From positions 62,001 through 126,000 of the forward strand of contig NZ_VMNK01000015.1 of NCBI RefSeq assembly GCF_007625155.1: 64,000 bases of DNA. The letters are read 5' to 3'. The notes beneath the pieces were generated by a model, which saw nothing but the letters and a program-made list of their open reading frames with translations, was not told the origin of the DNA and searched no databases. The DNA is from Denitromonas halophila (GTDB lineage: Bacteria; Pseudomonadota; Gammaproteobacteria; Burkholderiales; Rhodocyclaceae). This document shows positions 50,541-59,541 of the stretch, piece after piece (the stretch's first letter is position 1; the number at the start of each line of letters is the position of its first letter). A program made the position numbers and the translations under genes.

Positions 50541-52043
50541 TTAGTAGTGCTGATGCTGTGCTACCCATTGATTCATCAACATTCTCACCGCATCGGGGAG
50601 CTCTGATGCGCCCATGCCGATGGGGCCGATACCTTTGGCGAGCAACAGGTCGGCGGCGGCGCCGTGCAGATGAACGGCGCCGAGTATGGCGGCCTCGATG
50701 GGCCAGCGCTGGGCGAGCAAGGCGGCGAGCAGGCCGGTGAGCACATCGCCCATGCCAGCGGCCGACATGCCCGGATTGCCGCTGCGGTTGATCAGCCAGC
50801 GGCCGTCCGGATGGGCGATCAGGCTGCCGTTGCCTTTGAGGATCACGTGGGCGTCAAATCGCTGAGCCAGCTTCAGTGCGGCATCGAGCCGGTTGGCCTG
50901 GATTTCGTCTGGCAGGGCCTTGAGCAGTCGCGCGGCTTCGGCCGGGTGAGGCGTCAGTACCACCGGGGCATGACGGCGCGTGAGGGCGCCGGCCAGTGTA
51001 TCGTCCGTGGCCAGCAGGTTCAGCGCATCGGCATCGAGCACCAGCGTGTGTTTGCTGGCGACGGCTCGGTGCAGCAGTGCGGAGGCCGCTTCGTCGCGGC
51101 CCAGTCCGGGGCCAATGGCGATGGCCTGGCCTTCGCTCAGGGCATCTTCGGCAGGGCGAAGCATCAGCTCGGGCTGGATCAGATCGACGACTGGCGCGCG
51201 CGGATCGAGCAGACCGACAAACACGCGGCCGGCACCGGCACGCAGCGCCGCGCGGCCCGACAGCAAGGGGGCGCCGCACATGCCAGGGGCGCCGCCAATG
51301 ATCACGGCGTCACCAAACAGGCCCTTGTGCGAGTTCAGCCGCCGCGGCGCGAACTGGTCGCCAAACAGGGCGGGTCGAACCTCCCAGCCGGGGGCGGGCA
51401 GATAACTGTTGGCGTCAAGATCCAGTCGCTTGACCACCAGCTCGCCGCAGTGGTCCGGCCCATCCAGCGTGAGCAGACCGGGCTTGAGCGCGATAAAGGT
51501 GACCGTGTGGGTGGCTTTGAAGGCGACGCCCAGTACGCGACCAGTGTCGGCGCACAGGCCGCTGGGCACGTCGATCGACATGCGCGGGCAGGGCAGCGCG
51601 TTGAGCGCGCGAATCCAGTCAGCGTAGCGGCCATTGATGGGGCGTTGCAGGCCGATGCCGAATAAGGCGTCGACGACCAGCGCCCAGCCTTCGGGCGGCG
51701 CCGAGGGCAGGTCAGAGAGCGTTTCGCCGCCGGCATCTCGCCAGGCTTCCCAGGACTTTTTGGCGTCACCGGGCAGTTTCGCGGTGTCGCCCGAAAAGGC
51801 CACCACGACCTTGCGACCGGCTTGCAAAAAGTGGCGCGCCATGACGAAGCCGTCACCGCCGTTATTGCCGGGGCCGCAGGCGATCAGCAGCGCGCCGGGG
51901 CGGTCGATCATCAGGCGCACGGCTTCTTCGGCCGATGCGCGTCCGGCGCGTTCCATCAAGGGCGGCTTGGCGGAAGGCATCGCGGCCGTTTCGATGGTGC
52001 GGATGCCGGCAACGGTGTAGATCGGTTGGCTCGGTTGCAGCAT
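50541..52043 (-). CDS. nnr: Bifunctional NAD(P)HX epimerase/dehydratase
   Basis: The protein is 500 residues. The N-terminal half is the NnrE epimerase (LMERAGRASAEEAVRLM, GPGNNGGDGFVMARHF, SIDVPSGL), and the C-terminal half is the NnrD ADP-dependent dehydratase (GGAPGMCGAPLLSGRAALRAGAG in two parts, AIGPGLGRD, LTPHPAEAARLL, GNPGMSAAGMGDVLTG). It repairs NADH and NADPH hydrates. The two activities are fused as in E. coli YjeF. The start at 52043 is used; the longer frame lacks support. Whether it is on one transcript with its neighbours is unclear. Confidence 0.95.
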   Translation of the reverse strand: MLQPSQPIYTVAGIRTIETAAMPSAKPPLMERAGRASAEEAVRLMIDRPGALLIACGPGNNGGDGFVMARHFLQAGRKVVVAFSGDTAKLPGDAKKSWEAWRDAGGETLSDLPSAPPEGWALVVDALFGIGLQRPINGRYADWIRALNALPCPRMSIDVPSGLCADTGRVLGVAFKATHTVTFIALKPGLLTLDGPDHCGELVVKRLDLDANSYLPAPGWEVRPALFGDQFAPRRLNSHKGLFGDAVIIGGAPGMCGAPLLSGRAALRAGAGRVFVGLLDPRAPVVDLIQPELMLRPAEDALSEGQAIAIGPGLGRDEAASALLHRAVASKHTLVLDADALNLLATDDTLAGALTRRHAPVVLTPHPAEAARLLKALPDEIQANRLDAALKLAQRFDAHVILKGNGSLIAHPDGRWLINRSGNPGMSAAGMGDVLTGLLAALLAQRWPIEAAILGAVHLHGAAADLLLAKGIGPIGMGASELPDAVRMLMNQWVAQHQHY

Positions 52044-52110
52044 GGCGTGTGTGCCCAGGACGTCAGAGAGGGCACATTCTACGCGTTTCAAACGGTGTGG
52101 CGTGCAGGCC

Positions 52111-52923
52111 TCAGGCGGTGGCGATCCAGCCTTCGAGCGGGTCGGCGTGTGCTGGCATGCCAAATTGGGGGGCGCCATGGCGGGCGCAACGGGCGGCTTG
52201 CGCCAGTGCGAGTACGGCATCGAGCCAGTCGCCGCGGGCATCGGCGATCAAGGACGTGCGTTGTTCAGGCGTCAGCGTCAGGCGCAGTCCCGCCAGTGCG
52301 GTGCCGGCGATCAGTTCGGCGACGATGTGTTGCCGTGCTGCGAGCCGCTCGGGGCTTTGCTTGCGGCGGGTGTCACTCTTGTAGGAAGCCCGTGTGATGC
52401 GCCGGGCAAGCAGACCGGGGTAGGCCTCGACCGCGATGCGCATCGGGTCGCCGTCGTGCAGGCCCGGCAAGCGACAGCCTGCGGCAAGCAGGCGTGGCGC
52501 GCCTTCAAAAAACATCAGCCCGACCGGTGGGTTGACCAGCTTCATCGGGCTGTGCGAGTGGGCGGTGGCGTCGGTGGCGCGGTGCGGGTAGCGGGCGCCC
52601 ATGGGCCGGCGCAGGCGGTCGGCGTCGAGTGCGGCGCGAAAGTCGGTTTTGCTGAGCGTGGCGACATGACGCACCAGCGTCGCCCAGTCGGGGTGCGGCC
52701 AGCCCAGCGCGGTGAGGCCTTCGCGCGGCAGGCCAAAGGGGAAGTCGAAGGCGCCCAGCCAGGGGCCGGGCGTGTTAAGCAGGGCGTCGAAGGACGGCCA
52801 GTCGGGCAGGGCGGCGAGGCGGTCGAGGTGAATCTCCTCACCCGCGAGTCGGCCGTGTGCCACCGTAATCGGTTTGGCCGCGCGCGGCGCCGAGGTGAAG
52901 TCGACGCCGATCAGCACGCTCAC
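52111..52923 (-). CDS. DUF429 family protein
   Basis: The protein is 270 residues. It has the DUF429 opening LIGVDFTSAPRAAKPITVA, whose early Asp resembles an RNase H-like active-site strand, then FDFPFGLPR and a C-terminal IADARGDWLDAVLALAQAA with a conserved DAxxCA-like acidic region. DUF429 proteins are predicted RNase H-fold enzymes without a defined substrate. It overlaps the end of the NYN gene by 4 bp, so it is translationally coupled to a predicted RNase. Confidence 0.85.
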   Translation of the reverse strand: MSVLIGVDFTSAPRAAKPITVAHGRLAGEEIHLDRLAALPDWPSFDALLNTPGPWLGAFDFPFGLPREGLTALGWPHPDWATLVRHVATLSKTDFRAALDADRLRRPMGARYPHRATDATAHSHSPMKLVNPPVGLMFFEGAPRLLAAGCRLPGLHDGDPMRIAVEAYPGLLARRITRASYKSDTRRKQSPERLAARQHIVAELIAGTALAGLRLTLTPEQRTSLIADARGDWLDAVLALAQAARCARHGAPQFGMPAHADPLEGWIATA

Positions 52924-53672
52924 GTGCCGGCGCTGCCTTTGCTCTTGTTGCGCTTGTCGCGCAGGTAGAGGTGGCTGCCGCGACGCTCGGATTCAAACAG
53001 GCCGGTGGCTTCGATCAGGTCGCCGAGTTTTTTGTAGCCATAGTTGCGCGGATCAAACGGTGTCTGGTTGCTGATGTGCGAGCCGATAGAGGACAGGCTG
53101 GCCCAGTTGTCTTCCTCGTCGGCGCAGGCTTCGACCGCGTTGCGCAGCAAACTGGTGATGCGCGAATCGCCACGCAGCGCCTTGCTGCTCACCCGCTCCG
53201 GTTTGGCCGCGGCGGGGGCGGTGTCATCGGCGGATTCGACGATCAGGTTTTCAAGGTAGAGAAAGCGCGAGCAGGCATTGACGAAGGGCATCGGCGTTTT
53301 CTTCTCGCCAAAGCCATACACCTTGAGCCCGTTGGCGCGGATGCGCATGACCAGCGGGGTGAAGTCGGAATCGGACGAGGCGAGGCAGAAGCCGTCGAGT
53401 TGTTGGGTGTAGAGCAGGTCCATGGCGTCGATGATCATCGCCGAGTCGGTGGCGTTCTTGCCCTTGGTGTAGGCGAATTGCTGCACGGGCTGGATGGCGA
53501 ACTCGTGCACTTTGTCGGCCCAGCCGTTGAGGCTGCTGCTTTTCCAGTTGCCATAGGCGCGGCGGATGTTGGTGACGCCGTATTTGGCCAGCTCGTCGAG
53601 CATCAGGTCGATCTTGCTGGCGGGGCAGTTGTCGGCGTCGATGAGTAGGGCGATTCGGGATTCTTCTTGCAT
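52920..53672 (-). CDS. NYN-domain RNase with LOTUS/OST-HTH domain
   Basis: The protein is 250 residues. The N-terminal NYN (PIN-like) domain at about 5-150 has RIALLIDADNCP, GKNATDSAMIIDAMDLL and ASSDSDFTPLVMRIR, giving the Asp residues that bind metal. The C-terminal OST-HTH/LOTUS domain at about 170-245 has ITSLLRNAVEACADEEDNWASLSSIGS and PFDPRNYGYKKLGDLIEAT, which bind RNA. It probably cuts or binds structured RNA in the cytoplasm. It sits between the HDAC-like and DUF429 genes in an overlapping run. Confidence 0.9.
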   Translation of the reverse strand: MQEESRIALLIDADNCPASKIDLMLDELAKYGVTNIRRAYGNWKSSSLNGWADKVHEFAIQPVQQFAYTKGKNATDSAMIIDAMDLLYTQQLDGFCLASSDSDFTPLVMRIRANGLKVYGFGEKKTPMPFVNACSRFLYLENLIVESADDTAPAAAKPERVSSKALRGDSRITSLLRNAVEACADEEDNWASLSSIGSHISNQTPFDPRNYGYKKLGDLIEATGLFESERRGSHLYLRDKRNKSKGSAGT

Positions 53673-54577
53673 CAGGTGCTCCGGAACAGCCGGGCGGCTG
53701 TGAGTAATGTGGTGGCGTGAATGGCGACGGTGTCGTTGATGTCATGACCATAGCCGCCGGCCATGGCGATGGCAACGGGAATGCGCAGGCTGTGGCACAT
53801 GCTGAGTATCAGGGCGTCGCGTTGGGCGAGGCCGTCGAAGCTGAGGGACAGGCGGCCGAGGCGGTCGCCTTCGTGCGGGTCGGCGCCGGCGAGGTAAATC
53901 ACCAGCTCGGGCCGGAAGTGGGTGACGATGTCGTCGAGCGCGGGGCCGAGGGCGGCCAGGTAGTCGGCGTCGCCGGTGCCGTCGGGCAGGGCGATGTCGC
54001 GGTCGGACACCGTTTTGCGGAAGGGGAAGTTCTTGTCGCCATGCAGGCTGAGCGTGAACACCTCGGGCGTGTTGGCGAGGATGGCGGCGGTGCCGTCGCC
54101 CTGATGCACATCGCAGTCGATGATGGCGACGCGCTCGATGCGGCCTTCGGCGCGCATCGCCAGCGCGGCCACGGCGGCATCGTTGAACACGCAGAAGCCG
54201 GAGCCGAAGTCGCGGTGCGCGTGGTGGGTGCCGCCGGCCATGTTGGCTGCGCAACCGTGTTCAAGCGCGCTGCGGCAGGCGGCCAGCGTCGCGCCGGCGG
54301 AGCGGCGTGAGCGCTCGACCATCTCGGGCGTCCAGGGGAAGCCGATGCGGCGCTGCTCGGCCTCGGTGAGCTGGCCGGCGACCACGCGCTCGAGATAATC
54401 GGCGCTGTGGGCGCGCAGCAAGGCGGTGTCGTCGGCACCGTCGGGTACGCAGAAATCGGTGGCCTCGAACTGCCCGCTGGCCATCAGCTGCTCGCGCAGT
54501 CGGCTGTACTTGGCCATCGGGAAGCGATGGCCCGGCGGCAGTGGCAAAACGAAGTGGTCGGCGTAGAAAAGTTGCAT
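53672..54577 (-). CDS. Histone-deacetylase-like amidohydrolase
   Basis: The protein is 301 residues. The HDAC fold residues are present: GGTHHAHRDFGSGFCVFND with the paired His, IIDCDVHQGDGTA with the zinc-binding Asp and His, YLAGADPHEGDRLGRL with the third Asp, and GGYGHD with the Tyr. It would remove acyl groups from small molecules or lysines. The start at 54577 has TGGAG upstream; an ATG 12 bp earlier overlaps the preceding stop codon and is an alternative. In bacteria the substrate is normally unknown (polyamines, acetoin or proteins). It is within a tight minus-strand operon. Confidence 0.92.
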   Translation of the reverse strand: MQLFYADHFVLPLPPGHRFPMAKYSRLREQLMASGQFEATDFCVPDGADDTALLRAHSADYLERVVAGQLTEAEQRRIGFPWTPEMVERSRRSAGATLAACRSALEHGCAANMAGGTHHAHRDFGSGFCVFNDAAVAALAMRAEGRIERVAIIDCDVHQGDGTAAILANTPEVFTLSLHGDKNFPFRKTVSDRDIALPDGTGDADYLAALGPALDDIVTHFRPELVIYLAGADPHEGDRLGRLSLSFDGLAQRDALILSMCHSLRIPVAIAMAGGYGHDINDTVAIHATTLLTAARLFRST

Positions 54578-54588
54578 CCGCGGCTCCA

Positions 54589-55809
54589 TCAGCGCTCGCG
54601 CGCCAGGCAGCGGTCGTAACGCCATTCGACCCGTTTGGCAAACCAGGCGGTGGTGAGTTTGCGCTGGATTTTCGGGCTCTTGAGCAGGATGTCCGGCATC
54701 TGCTGGCGCGGCAGCGTCCGCCCGGCCTTGCGCTCGGCCAGTTGCCAGAGGCGGTCGTAGAGTCGGGTGTGGCTGAAGTCGGCGGATTTTTCGCGCGTCA
54801 GATCGCTGCGGATCTGGCGGGCGCTGAGGTGAAGGTGGCCGGCGATCGCACGCAAGGCGGCCTCGGTGCTGCTGGCCTCGTTGCTGGGCGATTTGCCTTG
54901 GTAGCGCAGCAGGTCGCCATCCGGCGCGAGCTTGCGACCGGAGACGCGGGTGATCGCGCTCTGGAAGGCGGCGTTGCGGCTGCTGTATTGCCCAGCGTTG
55001 AAATCGGCGAAGCGGTAGCGCGGGTGCGGGTAGTCGGCGGGGTAGTCGAGCAGGTTGGCGATACCAAAGTAGAGCCCGCCACGGCGGGTGAACACTTCGT
55101 GGCGGACGCTGCCGGTGCGCGCGTAGGGGAAGGGGCGCTGGCGCAGGTGGTCTTCGGCGAAGGCGATGCTGACCTGCATGGGTCCGCCGGTGCGGATCGG
55201 GTTGAATCCCGACAGCAGGGTCTTGCCCAGCGGCAGTTCGGAGAGCATGTCTTCGAACAGCGTGTTCATCTGCTTTTCGGTGCGCAGGGCGGCGATGCGC
55301 CTGGCGTAGCTGCGGCCGTCGGGCGAGGATTTTTCGAGCGCCGCGCTGACGACGATTTTCGGAATGCCGTAGCGCTCGGCGCGGCTGTCGATTTCATTGC
55401 GCACGATGCGCGGCAGGCCGGCCACCACCGGGTCGGCCTGCCAAGTGGACTCCTGCTCGATCACGGCCATGGCGGCGCACAGATTTTCGGCGCTGCGGGG
55501 GACCTCGAGGTGGTCGAGTGCGGCGTCGATGTCGCGTGCCCAGCCCGGGCGATCGGTGATGCCGCCGGGTAGCAGATCGGCCGCGCTCAGGCGCGGGCCT
55601 GCGGGTGGCGTGAACGGCCACGGCGTGACTGGCGCCTCCTGCACCGGCGCTGTTGGCTGTGGCGGCTGGCTGGGGGTGGGCGTGGCTTGCCCCGGCACCG
55701 TCGGTGGCAGCGAGGGCGAGGGGCGGGATTCGTAAGGCGTGGTTTGGCAGGCCGCGAGAAACATCGGGGCTGCGATGAGCGCAATGCGCCGCAACAGGAT
55801 CTCGGACAT
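54589..55809 (-). CDS. DUF1615 outer-membrane lipoprotein
   Basis: The protein is 406 residues with a lipobox (FLAAC, Cys21), so it is lipidated. After a Pro-rich linker (about 22-75) comes the DUF1615 domain with MAVIEQESTWQADPVV, which resembles the catalytic Glu region of lytic transglycosylases, and later GGPMQVSIAFAEDH and RRGGLYFGIANLLDY. A cell-wall role is plausible but unproved. It lies 5 bp upstream of the HDAC-like gene's possible start and 4 bp downstream of the folE paralogue. Confidence 0.85.
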   Translation of the reverse strand: MSEILLRRIALIAAPMFLAACQTTPYESRPSPSLPPTVPGQATPTPSQPPQPTAPVQEAPVTPWPFTPPAGPRLSAADLLPGGITDRPGWARDIDAALDHLEVPRSAENLCAAMAVIEQESTWQADPVVAGLPRIVRNEIDSRAERYGIPKIVVSAALEKSSPDGRSYARRIAALRTEKQMNTLFEDMLSELPLGKTLLSGFNPIRTGGPMQVSIAFAEDHLRQRPFPYARTGSVRHEVFTRRGGLYFGIANLLDYPADYPHPRYRFADFNAGQYSSRNAAFQSAITRVSGRKLAPDGDLLRYQGKSPSNEASSTEAALRAIAGHLHLSARQIRSDLTREKSADFSHTRLYDRLWQLAERKAGRTLPRQQMPDILLKSPKIQRKLTTAWFAKRVEWRYDRCLARER

Positions 55810-55813
55810 GGGG

Positions 55814-56446
55814 TCAGCGGGGGCCGGGTCCAATGGCGCGCATGAATTCGTTGCGCGCCTGCAGATCATTTTCGAAGCTGCCGGCAAAGGCTTGGGTGAT
55901 GACGCGCTCGTCACCACGGCGATCCTCACCCAGCAGCAGGCACAGTTGCTCGGCTTCAATCAGGCACGCGGCGCCGGCGGCCTGGCCGTGCTGGACCAGT
56001 ACGTCGGCGATGTCGCGGGTCATCCATTCCTGATAGGTGAAGCGGTGGCCGATGGCGTCGACCATGCGCGCGATGCGACCGAAGCCGTGTAGACGGCCGC
56101 CGGGAATGTAGGCCACGTGGGCCACGCCGCGAAACGGCACGAGATGGTGCGGGCAGATGCCATGCACGGCGATGCCACGCACCACCACCATGTCGCGGCG
56201 GGGGTCTTCAAAGCCATCGCCGAGGGCGTCGGCGGGGTCAAGCTCGTAACCGCCGAGCAGGCGTTTTTGCCACAGCTCGCGCACGCGCTGAACGGTGCGT
56301 CCGGTGTGCGGGCCGTCGGTCGATACGCCGCAGGCGCGCAGCATGTCACCGACGGCTTTCTCGAAGGCGATCGGGTCGAAATCGCCCTCGCGGGCGATGC
56401 CGATGCCGCGGCGCGGGGCGGGAGCGTGATGGCAATCGTCAGACAT
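55814..56446 (-). CDS. folE: GTP cyclohydrolase I-like protein with altered active site
   Basis: The protein is 210 residues. It follows GTP cyclohydrolase I: HGICPHHLVPFRGVAHVAYIPGG (Cys98 and two His) and the last Zn ligand, Cys169 in EAEQLCLLLGEDRRG. The position two before that Cys is normally a catalytic His (E. coli H179) but is Gln167 here, and the usual ARG motif after the Cys is replaced by LLGEDRRG. Folate-type GTP ring opening may be changed or lost. It is the first gene of the minus-strand run folE-DUF1615-HDAC-NYN-DUF429. Confidence 0.8.
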   Translation of the reverse strand: MSDDCHHAPAPRRGIGIAREGDFDPIAFEKAVGDMLRACGVSTDGPHTGRTVQRVRELWQKRLLGGYELDPADALGDGFEDPRRDMVVVRGIAVHGICPHHLVPFRGVAHVAYIPGGRLHGFGRIARMVDAIGHRFTYQEWMTRDIADVLVQHGQAAGAACLIEAEQLCLLLGEDRRGDERVITQAFAGSFENDLQARNEFMRAIGPGPR

Positions 56447-56632
56447 GATGGTTTTCCGATGGTGAGGTGTTCATGGTACCGAAAAGGGTTTCGACACGCC
56501 GCGCGGCGCGCTGGTGGCAAATTCAGCAAATCGTAAGCTTCGAGCAAGCATCGCGTAAGTGCTCTGGACATAAAGTGCTGCCAGCGCGTGCACCGCATGT
56601 GCGCTCAAGACACTTCGTGAGGAGACAACACA

Positions 56633-56899
56633 ATGACATCCCCTGATAAAAAATCAGGTGAGGCTTACTGGAAGGCGACGCTCAGTCTGCTGACCGTGAT
56701 TCTCATCCTGTGGTTTGTCGTGTCGTTCGGTTTCGGCATCATTTTGCAGCCGGCGCTCGACAGCATTCACCTGGGCGGCTATCCGCTGGGCTTCTGGTTC
56801 GCTCAGCAAGGCTCGATTTACGTATTTTTGATCCTGATCTTCTGGTACGCGGCGCGCATGAACAAGATCGACCGCGAACACGACGTTCACGAAGACTAA
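56633..56899 (+). CDS. DUF4212 small membrane subunit of a sodium/solute symporter
   Basis: The protein is 88 residues with two membrane helices (LLTVILILWFVVSFGFGIIL and GSIYVFLILIFWYAARMNKID). The SFGFGIILQPALD pattern and GFWFAQQGS loop are those of DUF4212, which pairs with the SSS-family symporter encoded 12 bp downstream. It probably stabilises or modulates that transporter. A GAGGAGA site precedes the ATG. It is divergent from the folE paralogue with a 186-bp spacer. Confidence 0.92.
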   Translation: MTSPDKKSGEAYWKATLSLLTVILILWFVVSFGFGIILQPALDSIHLGGYPLGFWFAQQGSIYVFLILIFWYAARMNKIDREHDVHED

Positions 56900-56911
56900 G
56901 GGGCGCAAGAC

Positions 56912-58690
56912 ATGGACTTGAAAACACTAACCTTCGTCGTCGTCGGCCTGTCCTTCGCGCTGTATATCGGCGTGGCGATCTGGGCCCGTGCCGGCAGCAC
57001 CAGCGACTTCTATGTGGCCGGTGGCGGTGTGCACCCGGTGGTCAACGGCATGGCAACGGCCGCTGACTGGATGTCCGCCGCGTCGTTTATCTCGATGGCC
57101 GGCCTGATCGCCTTTCTGGGCTACGGTGGCTCGGTTTACCTGATGGGCTGGACCGGCGGTTATGTGCTGCTCGCCGTGCTGCTCGCCCCCTACCTTCGCA
57201 AGTTCGGCAAGTTTACGGTGCCCCAGTTCATTGGTGACCGTTACTACTCGAACGGCGCGCGTCTGGTGGCGGTGATCTGCCTGATCTTCATCTCCTTCAC
57301 CTACGTGGCCGGCCAGATGCGCGGCGTCGGTATCGTGTTCTCGCGCTTCCTCGAGGTCGATATCGTCACCGGTCTGCTCGTCGGTATGGGTCTGGTGTTC
57401 TTCTACGCCGTGCTCGGCGGCATGAAGGGCGTGACCTATACCCAGGTGGCGCAGTACTGCGTGCTGATCTTCGCCTACATGGTGCCGGCGATCTTCATTT
57501 CGCTGAACCTGACCGGCAACGTCTTCCCGCAACTGGGGCTGGGTTCGTCGGTGGCCACGGGTGAGCCCTTCCTGGCCAAGCTGGACATGGTGGTGCACGA
57601 CCTGGGCTTCCAGGAATACACCTCCGGCAACAAATCGATGATCGACGTGATCGCCATCACCATGGCGCTGATGGCCGGTACGGCGGGTCTGCCCCACGTG
57701 ATCGTGCGCTTCTTTACTGTTCCGAAGGTCAAGGATGCGCGTTCGTCCGCTGGTTGGGCGCTGGTGTTCATCTCCATCCTCTACACCACCGCACCGGCAG
57801 TTGGCGCCATGGCGCGTTACAACCTGCATGCCACGATGACCCCGGGTGTGCTGACCGGTGAGACCTTCGCTGAAGGCAATGGCCTGAACTACGAGTCGCG
57901 TCCGGACTGGATGAAGCGCTGGGAAGCGACCAAGCTGATCAAGTTCGAAGACAAGAACGGTGACGGCCGCATCCAGTATTACAACGACAAGTCCAAGGAT
58001 GCCGAATTCAACGCCAAGGTGGAAGCCGCAGGCTGGAAAGGCAATGAGCTGACGGTTGACCGCGACATCATGGTGCTGGCCAACCCGGAAATCGCCAAAC
58101 TGCCTGATTGGGTGATCGCGCTGGTGGCTGCCGGCGGTATCGCGGCCGCACTGTCGACCGCCGCTGGCTTGCTGCTGGTGATCTCTTCGGCCATTTCGCA
58201 TGACTTGATGAAGGGCATCCTGACGCCGGATCTTTCGGAAAAATCGGAGCTGCTGGCCGGTCGCCTGGCTGCTGCTGTGGCGGTGGGTGTGGCAGGCTAT
58301 CTGGGTTACAACCCGCCAGGGTTTGTGGCACAGGTGGTGGCCTTTGCCTTCGGTCTGGCCTGCGCCTCGCTGTTCCCGACCATCCTCCTGGGTATTTTCT
58401 CCAAGACGATGAATAAGGAAGGTGCTATTGCCGGTATGTTGAGCGGCCTGATCTTCACTTTCGGCTACATCCTCTACTTCAAGGGGATTTTCATTACGCC
58501 GATGGCTGAGAACATTCCCGCCAACTGGCTGTTCGGCATTTCGCCGGAAGGTATTGGTACTGTCGGCGCGATCCTGAACATGCTCGTCGCTTTCACTGTG
58601 GCGAAGTTTACGGCCCCGTGCCCGGAGCATATCCAGCACCTGGTCGAAGACATCCGCACCCCGCGTGGTGCCGGTGCTGCGACGCACTAA
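56912..58690 (+). CDS. Sodium/solute symporter, ActP-like (VC_2705 family)
   Basis: The protein is 592 residues with about 13 membrane helices. SSS signatures include GGGVHPVVNGMATAADWMSAASF (in two parts), GYVLLAVLLAPYLRKFGKFTVPQFI and the Na-site region AAALSTAAGLLLVISSAI. An insert of about 70 residues after helix 8 contains DKNGDGRIQYY, an EF-hand-like calcium-loop pattern. By analogy it imports acetate or a similar monocarboxylate; substrate is inferred. It is coupled with DUF4212 and followed by a terminator. Confidence 0.9.
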   Translation: MDLKTLTFVVVGLSFALYIGVAIWARAGSTSDFYVAGGGVHPVVNGMATAADWMSAASFISMAGLIAFLGYGGSVYLMGWTGGYVLLAVLLAPYLRKFGKFTVPQFIGDRYYSNGARLVAVICLIFISFTYVAGQMRGVGIVFSRFLEVDIVTGLLVGMGLVFFYAVLGGMKGVTYTQVAQYCVLIFAYMVPAIFISLNLTGNVFPQLGLGSSVATGEPFLAKLDMVVHDLGFQEYTSGNKSMIDVIAITMALMAGTAGLPHVIVRFFTVPKVKDARSSAGWALVFISILYTTAPAVGAMARYNLHATMTPGVLTGETFAEGNGLNYESRPDWMKRWEATKLIKFEDKNGDGRIQYYNDKSKDAEFNAKVEAAGWKGNELTVDRDIMVLANPEIAKLPDWVIALVAAGGIAAALSTAAGLLLVISSAISHDLMKGILTPDLSEKSELLAGRLAAAVAVGVAGYLGYNPPGFVAQVVAFAFGLACASLFPTILLGIFSKTMNKEGAIAGMLSGLIFTFGYILYFKGIFITPMAENIPANWLFGISPEGIGTVGAILNMLVAFTVAKFTAPCPEHIQHLVEDIRTPRGAGAATH

Positions 58691-58716
58691 GTGTTGTTGT
58701 GATGCTGTGCTGAAAA

Positions 58717-58740
58717 ACTCCCGCTGCGGCGGGAGTTTTT
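58717..58740 (+). terminator. Terminator after the symporter gene
   Basis: ACTCCCGC, loop TGCG, GCGGGAGT, then TTTT. The stem is 8 bp and preceded by an A-tract; it lies 27 bp after the stop codon. Confidence 0.88.
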
Positions 58741-58840
58741 CTTTGTGAATCGGGTGTGCGATGGCTTGCCAGCGCGCGTGGTCGGGCTACACTTTGCTAG
58801 GCGCGTGAGGTGCCAGGGTGTGAGGCGTAAGAGGATAAAG

Positions 58841-59527
58841 ATGCGCGTACTGGTGGTCGAAGATGATGTCGAGTTGGCCCACGGCATGGTGACTCACCTG
58901 CAGGCGCAGGGTGTTGCCGTCGAGGCCGTAGACGATGGCGAGGTGGCGCGGCGCCGATTGGCCGCTGGCGGCATTGACATGGCGCTGATCGACGTGGGGC
59001 TGCCGGGCTTGTCCGGCTACGAACTGGTGCGCGGCATTCGCGCCGACAAGTTGCCCGTGGCGGTGATTCTGGTGACGGCGCGCGATGCTTTGTCGGACCG
59101 GATTTATGGCCTCGATCTGGGCGCGGACGATTACCTCGCCAAGCCCTTCGAGTTGGGCGAGCTGTCAGCGAGAATGCGCGCGGTGGCACGCCGAATCGGC
59201 CATCTGTCGCGCAGCGAGCGGGTGTTTGGCCCGCTCAGGATGGACGCCGAAGATCACCTGGCGACGCTCTCGGGCGAGCCGATGACGCTCACCGGGCGCG
59301 AGTGGACTGTGCTGGCCGCCCTGGTGGAGTCCGGTGGGCGGACCGTGCCCAAAGAGCGCCTGGTGGCCGATGGTTCGGCCAATGCGGTGGAGGTGTACAT
59401 CTCCCGCTTGCGGCCCCGGCTTGAGGTCGCCGGCCTGGTGATCCGGAGCGTGCGCGGGTTTGGCTATCGCCTTGAGCTCCGGGGCGGCGCGCCGGCACCG
59501 GATGCCGGTGGCTCCGCCAATGCCTGA
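58841..59527 (+). CDS. OmpR-type response regulator
   Basis: The protein is 228 residues. The receiver domain has VVEDD, the phosphorylated Asp in ALIDVGLPG (about residue 51) and the Lys in AKPFE. The C-terminal winged-helix domain has AVEVYISRLRPRLE and SVRGFGYRLE. The start at 58841 is supported by GAGG. It pairs with the sensor kinase 14 bp downstream. The symporter ends 150 bp upstream, with a terminator between, so linked regulation of that transporter is possible but not shown. Confidence 0.92.
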   Translation: MRVLVVEDDVELAHGMVTHLQAQGVAVEAVDDGEVARRRLAAGGIDMALIDVGLPGLSGYELVRGIRADKLPVAVILVTARDALSDRIYGLDLGADDYLAKPFELGELSARMRAVARRIGHLSRSERVFGPLRMDAEDHLATLSGEPMTLTGREWTVLAALVESGGRTVPKERLVADGSANAVEVYISRLRPRLEVAGLVIRSVRGFGYRLELRGGAPAPDAGGSANA

Positions 59528-59541
59528 GTCGAGGATGTTGC

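Noticed and set aside
56927-58687. A 586-codon open frame antisense to the symporter
   Set aside because: The composition is low-complexity (His, Gln, Gly, Asp) and covers an unmistakable SSS transporter on the other strand.
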